From assembly GCA_945622055.1 (NCBI GenBank), contig CALZBV010000042.1:1-14560 (forward strand): a DNA stretch of 14,560 nt, written 5' to 3'. The translations under genes were made by a program, and so were the position numbers. Below the pieces are notes generated by a model. That model was not told the DNA's origin, searched no databases, and was given only the letters and a program-made list of their open reading frames with translations. The stretch's first letter is position 1. Every line of letters starts with the position of its first letter. This document shows positions 13,750 to 14,560 of the stretch, one piece after another. The stretch is from an uncultured Clostridia bacterium. Lineage in GTDB: Bacteria > Bacillota > Clostridia > Lachnospirales > Lachnospiraceae.

Positions 13750-14560
13750 ATGTTGGATTTAAAATTTGTCAGAGAGAATCCGGAGATTGTAAAGCAGAAC
13801 ATTCGTAACAAGTTTCAGGACAGCAAGCTGCCGCTCGTGGATGAGGTAATCGAGCTGGACAAGCAGGCACGTGCCACGCAGCAGGAGGCAGATGGTCTTC
13901 GTGCAGACAGAAAGCGTATTTCCAAGGAAATCGGCGGTCTGATGGCTAAGGGCTTAAAGGAAGAAGCTGCGGAAAAGAAGAAGCAGGTAGAGGAGTCTGC
14001 AGTTCGTCTTGCTGAGCTTGAGGCAAAGGAGGCAGAGCTTTCCGAGAAGGTATTAAAGATTATGATGACGATTCCGAACATCATTGATCCGAGCGTTCCG
14101 ATTGGTAAGGATGACAGCGAGAATGTTGAGGTTCAGCGCTACGGTGAGCCGGTGGTTCCGGATTTTGAGATTCCGTATCATACTGAGATTATGGAAAGAT
14201 TAAACGGAATTGATTTGGACGCTGCAAGAAAGGTGGCAGGAAATGGCTTCTATTATCTGATGGGTGACATCGCAAGACTTCACTCCGCAATCATTTCTTA
14301 TGCAAGGGATTTCATGATTGAACGTGGATTTACCTACTGCATCCCGCCGTTTATGATCCGCAGCAACGTTGTAACCGGTGTAATGAGCTTTGCAGAAATG
14401 GATGCCATGATGTACAAGATTGAGGGTGAGGACTTATACCTGATCGGAACGAGTGAACATTCCATGATTGGTAAGTTCATCGATACCATTCTTCCGGAAG
14501 AAGAGCTTCCGTATACGCTTACCAGCTATTCTCCGTGCTTCCGTAAGGAGAAGGGCGCAC
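13750..14560 (+). CDS. serS: Serine--tRNA ligase, N-terminal 270 residues (3' end outside window)
   Basis: SerRS attaches serine to tRNA-Ser. The ATG at 13750 has AAGGAGG at 13736-13742, 7 bp away. The tRNA-binding N-domain starts MLDLKFVRENPEIVKQNI and forms a long antiparallel coiled coil at about 30-105 rich in Lys, Glu and Ala. The class II catalytic core follows, with KVAGNGFYYLMGDIARL at about 161-177. Motif 2 is SPCFRKEKGA at 261-270, where the window ends. The serine-binding motif that reads TAEVPL in E. coli reads TSEHSM here (234-239); the key Thr and Glu are kept. This is a divergent SerRS branch, not an obvious loss of function. Expression is controlled by the upstream serine T-box. 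Motif 3 and roughly 150 residues lie beyond the window. Confidence 0.95.
   Translation, partial: MLDLKFVRENPEIVKQNIRNKFQDSKLPLVDEVIELDKQARATQQEADGLRADRKRISKEIGGLMAKGLKEEAAEKKKQVEESAVRLAELEAKEAELSEKVLKIMMTIPNIIDPSVPIGKDDSENVEVQRYGEPVVPDFEIPYHTEIMERLNGIDLDAARKVAGNGFYYLMGDIARLHSAIISYARDFMIERGFTYCIPPFMIRSNVVTGVMSFAEMDAMMYKIEGEDLYLIGTSEHSMIGKFIDTILPEEELPYTLTSYSPCFRKEKGA

Noticed and set aside
1..14560. CRISPR arrays, tRNA/rRNA genes, intact IS elements or phage genes
   Set aside because: No spaced repeat series, tRNA-like cloverleaf, complete transposase or phage structural gene was found by reading both strands.

Overview
The window looks like a chromosome segment from a spore-forming, low-to-moderate GC Firmicute, most likely a gut Lachnospiraceae-type Clostridia. 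The main reasons are a T-box leader in front of serS, an RqcH/NFACT ribosome-rescue gene, a SpoVB-type flippase behind a sigma-E-like promoter, a cytoplasmic GH3 glycosidase with reversed domain order (as described for Butyrivibrio and Ruminococcus enzymes), strong AAGGAGG-type ribosome binding sites, and frequent TTG/GTG starts. No species can be named from the sequence alone.

Region 1 (1-1050) is accessory in character and visibly AT-rich. It holds the 3' end of an AAA-ATPase/PD-(D/E)XK nuclease gene, then the 5' stub of a transposase that resembles the IS1380 family, with a plausible promoter and ribosome binding site. The stub stops after 51 codons and abuts the next operon.

Region 2 (1072-4961, + strand) has two sugar-type ABC permeases (MalF-like, then MalG-like) and a translationally coupled membrane protein with an adaptor-like beta domain, whose C-terminus appears frameshifted at a run of seven C. 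A PAS-PAS-GGDEF diguanylate cyclase follows with its own promoter. No substrate-binding protein or ATPase gene is present. The IS remnant sits where the binding-protein gene is usually found.

Region 3 (4958-10654): the spoVB-like gene (- strand) converges on the cyclase, and their stop codons share one TTAA. A divergent intergenic region of about 100 bp separates it from a NifS/IscS-type cysteine desulfurase. A near-consensus promoter inside the 3' end of the desulfurase gene appears to drive a 918-aa GH3 glycosidase.

Region 4 (10655-13313, - strand) is a probable two-gene operon, rqcH then a PHP-domain histidinol-phosphatase-like gene. The PHP gene abuts the GH3 gene tail to tail with zero spacing.

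Region 5 (13314-14560): a 436-bp divergent intergenic region is almost fully explained. It has an rqcH promoter with two leader hairpins, a consensus promoter for serS, and a serine T-box riboswitch with antiterminator, terminator and an extra third arm. The 5' part of serS runs off the window.

No clear new multi-gene system is visible. The strongest leads are the third arm downstream of the T-box terminator, the C7 frameshift, the sigma-E-like promoter, and the promoter hidden inside the cysteine desulfurase gene.
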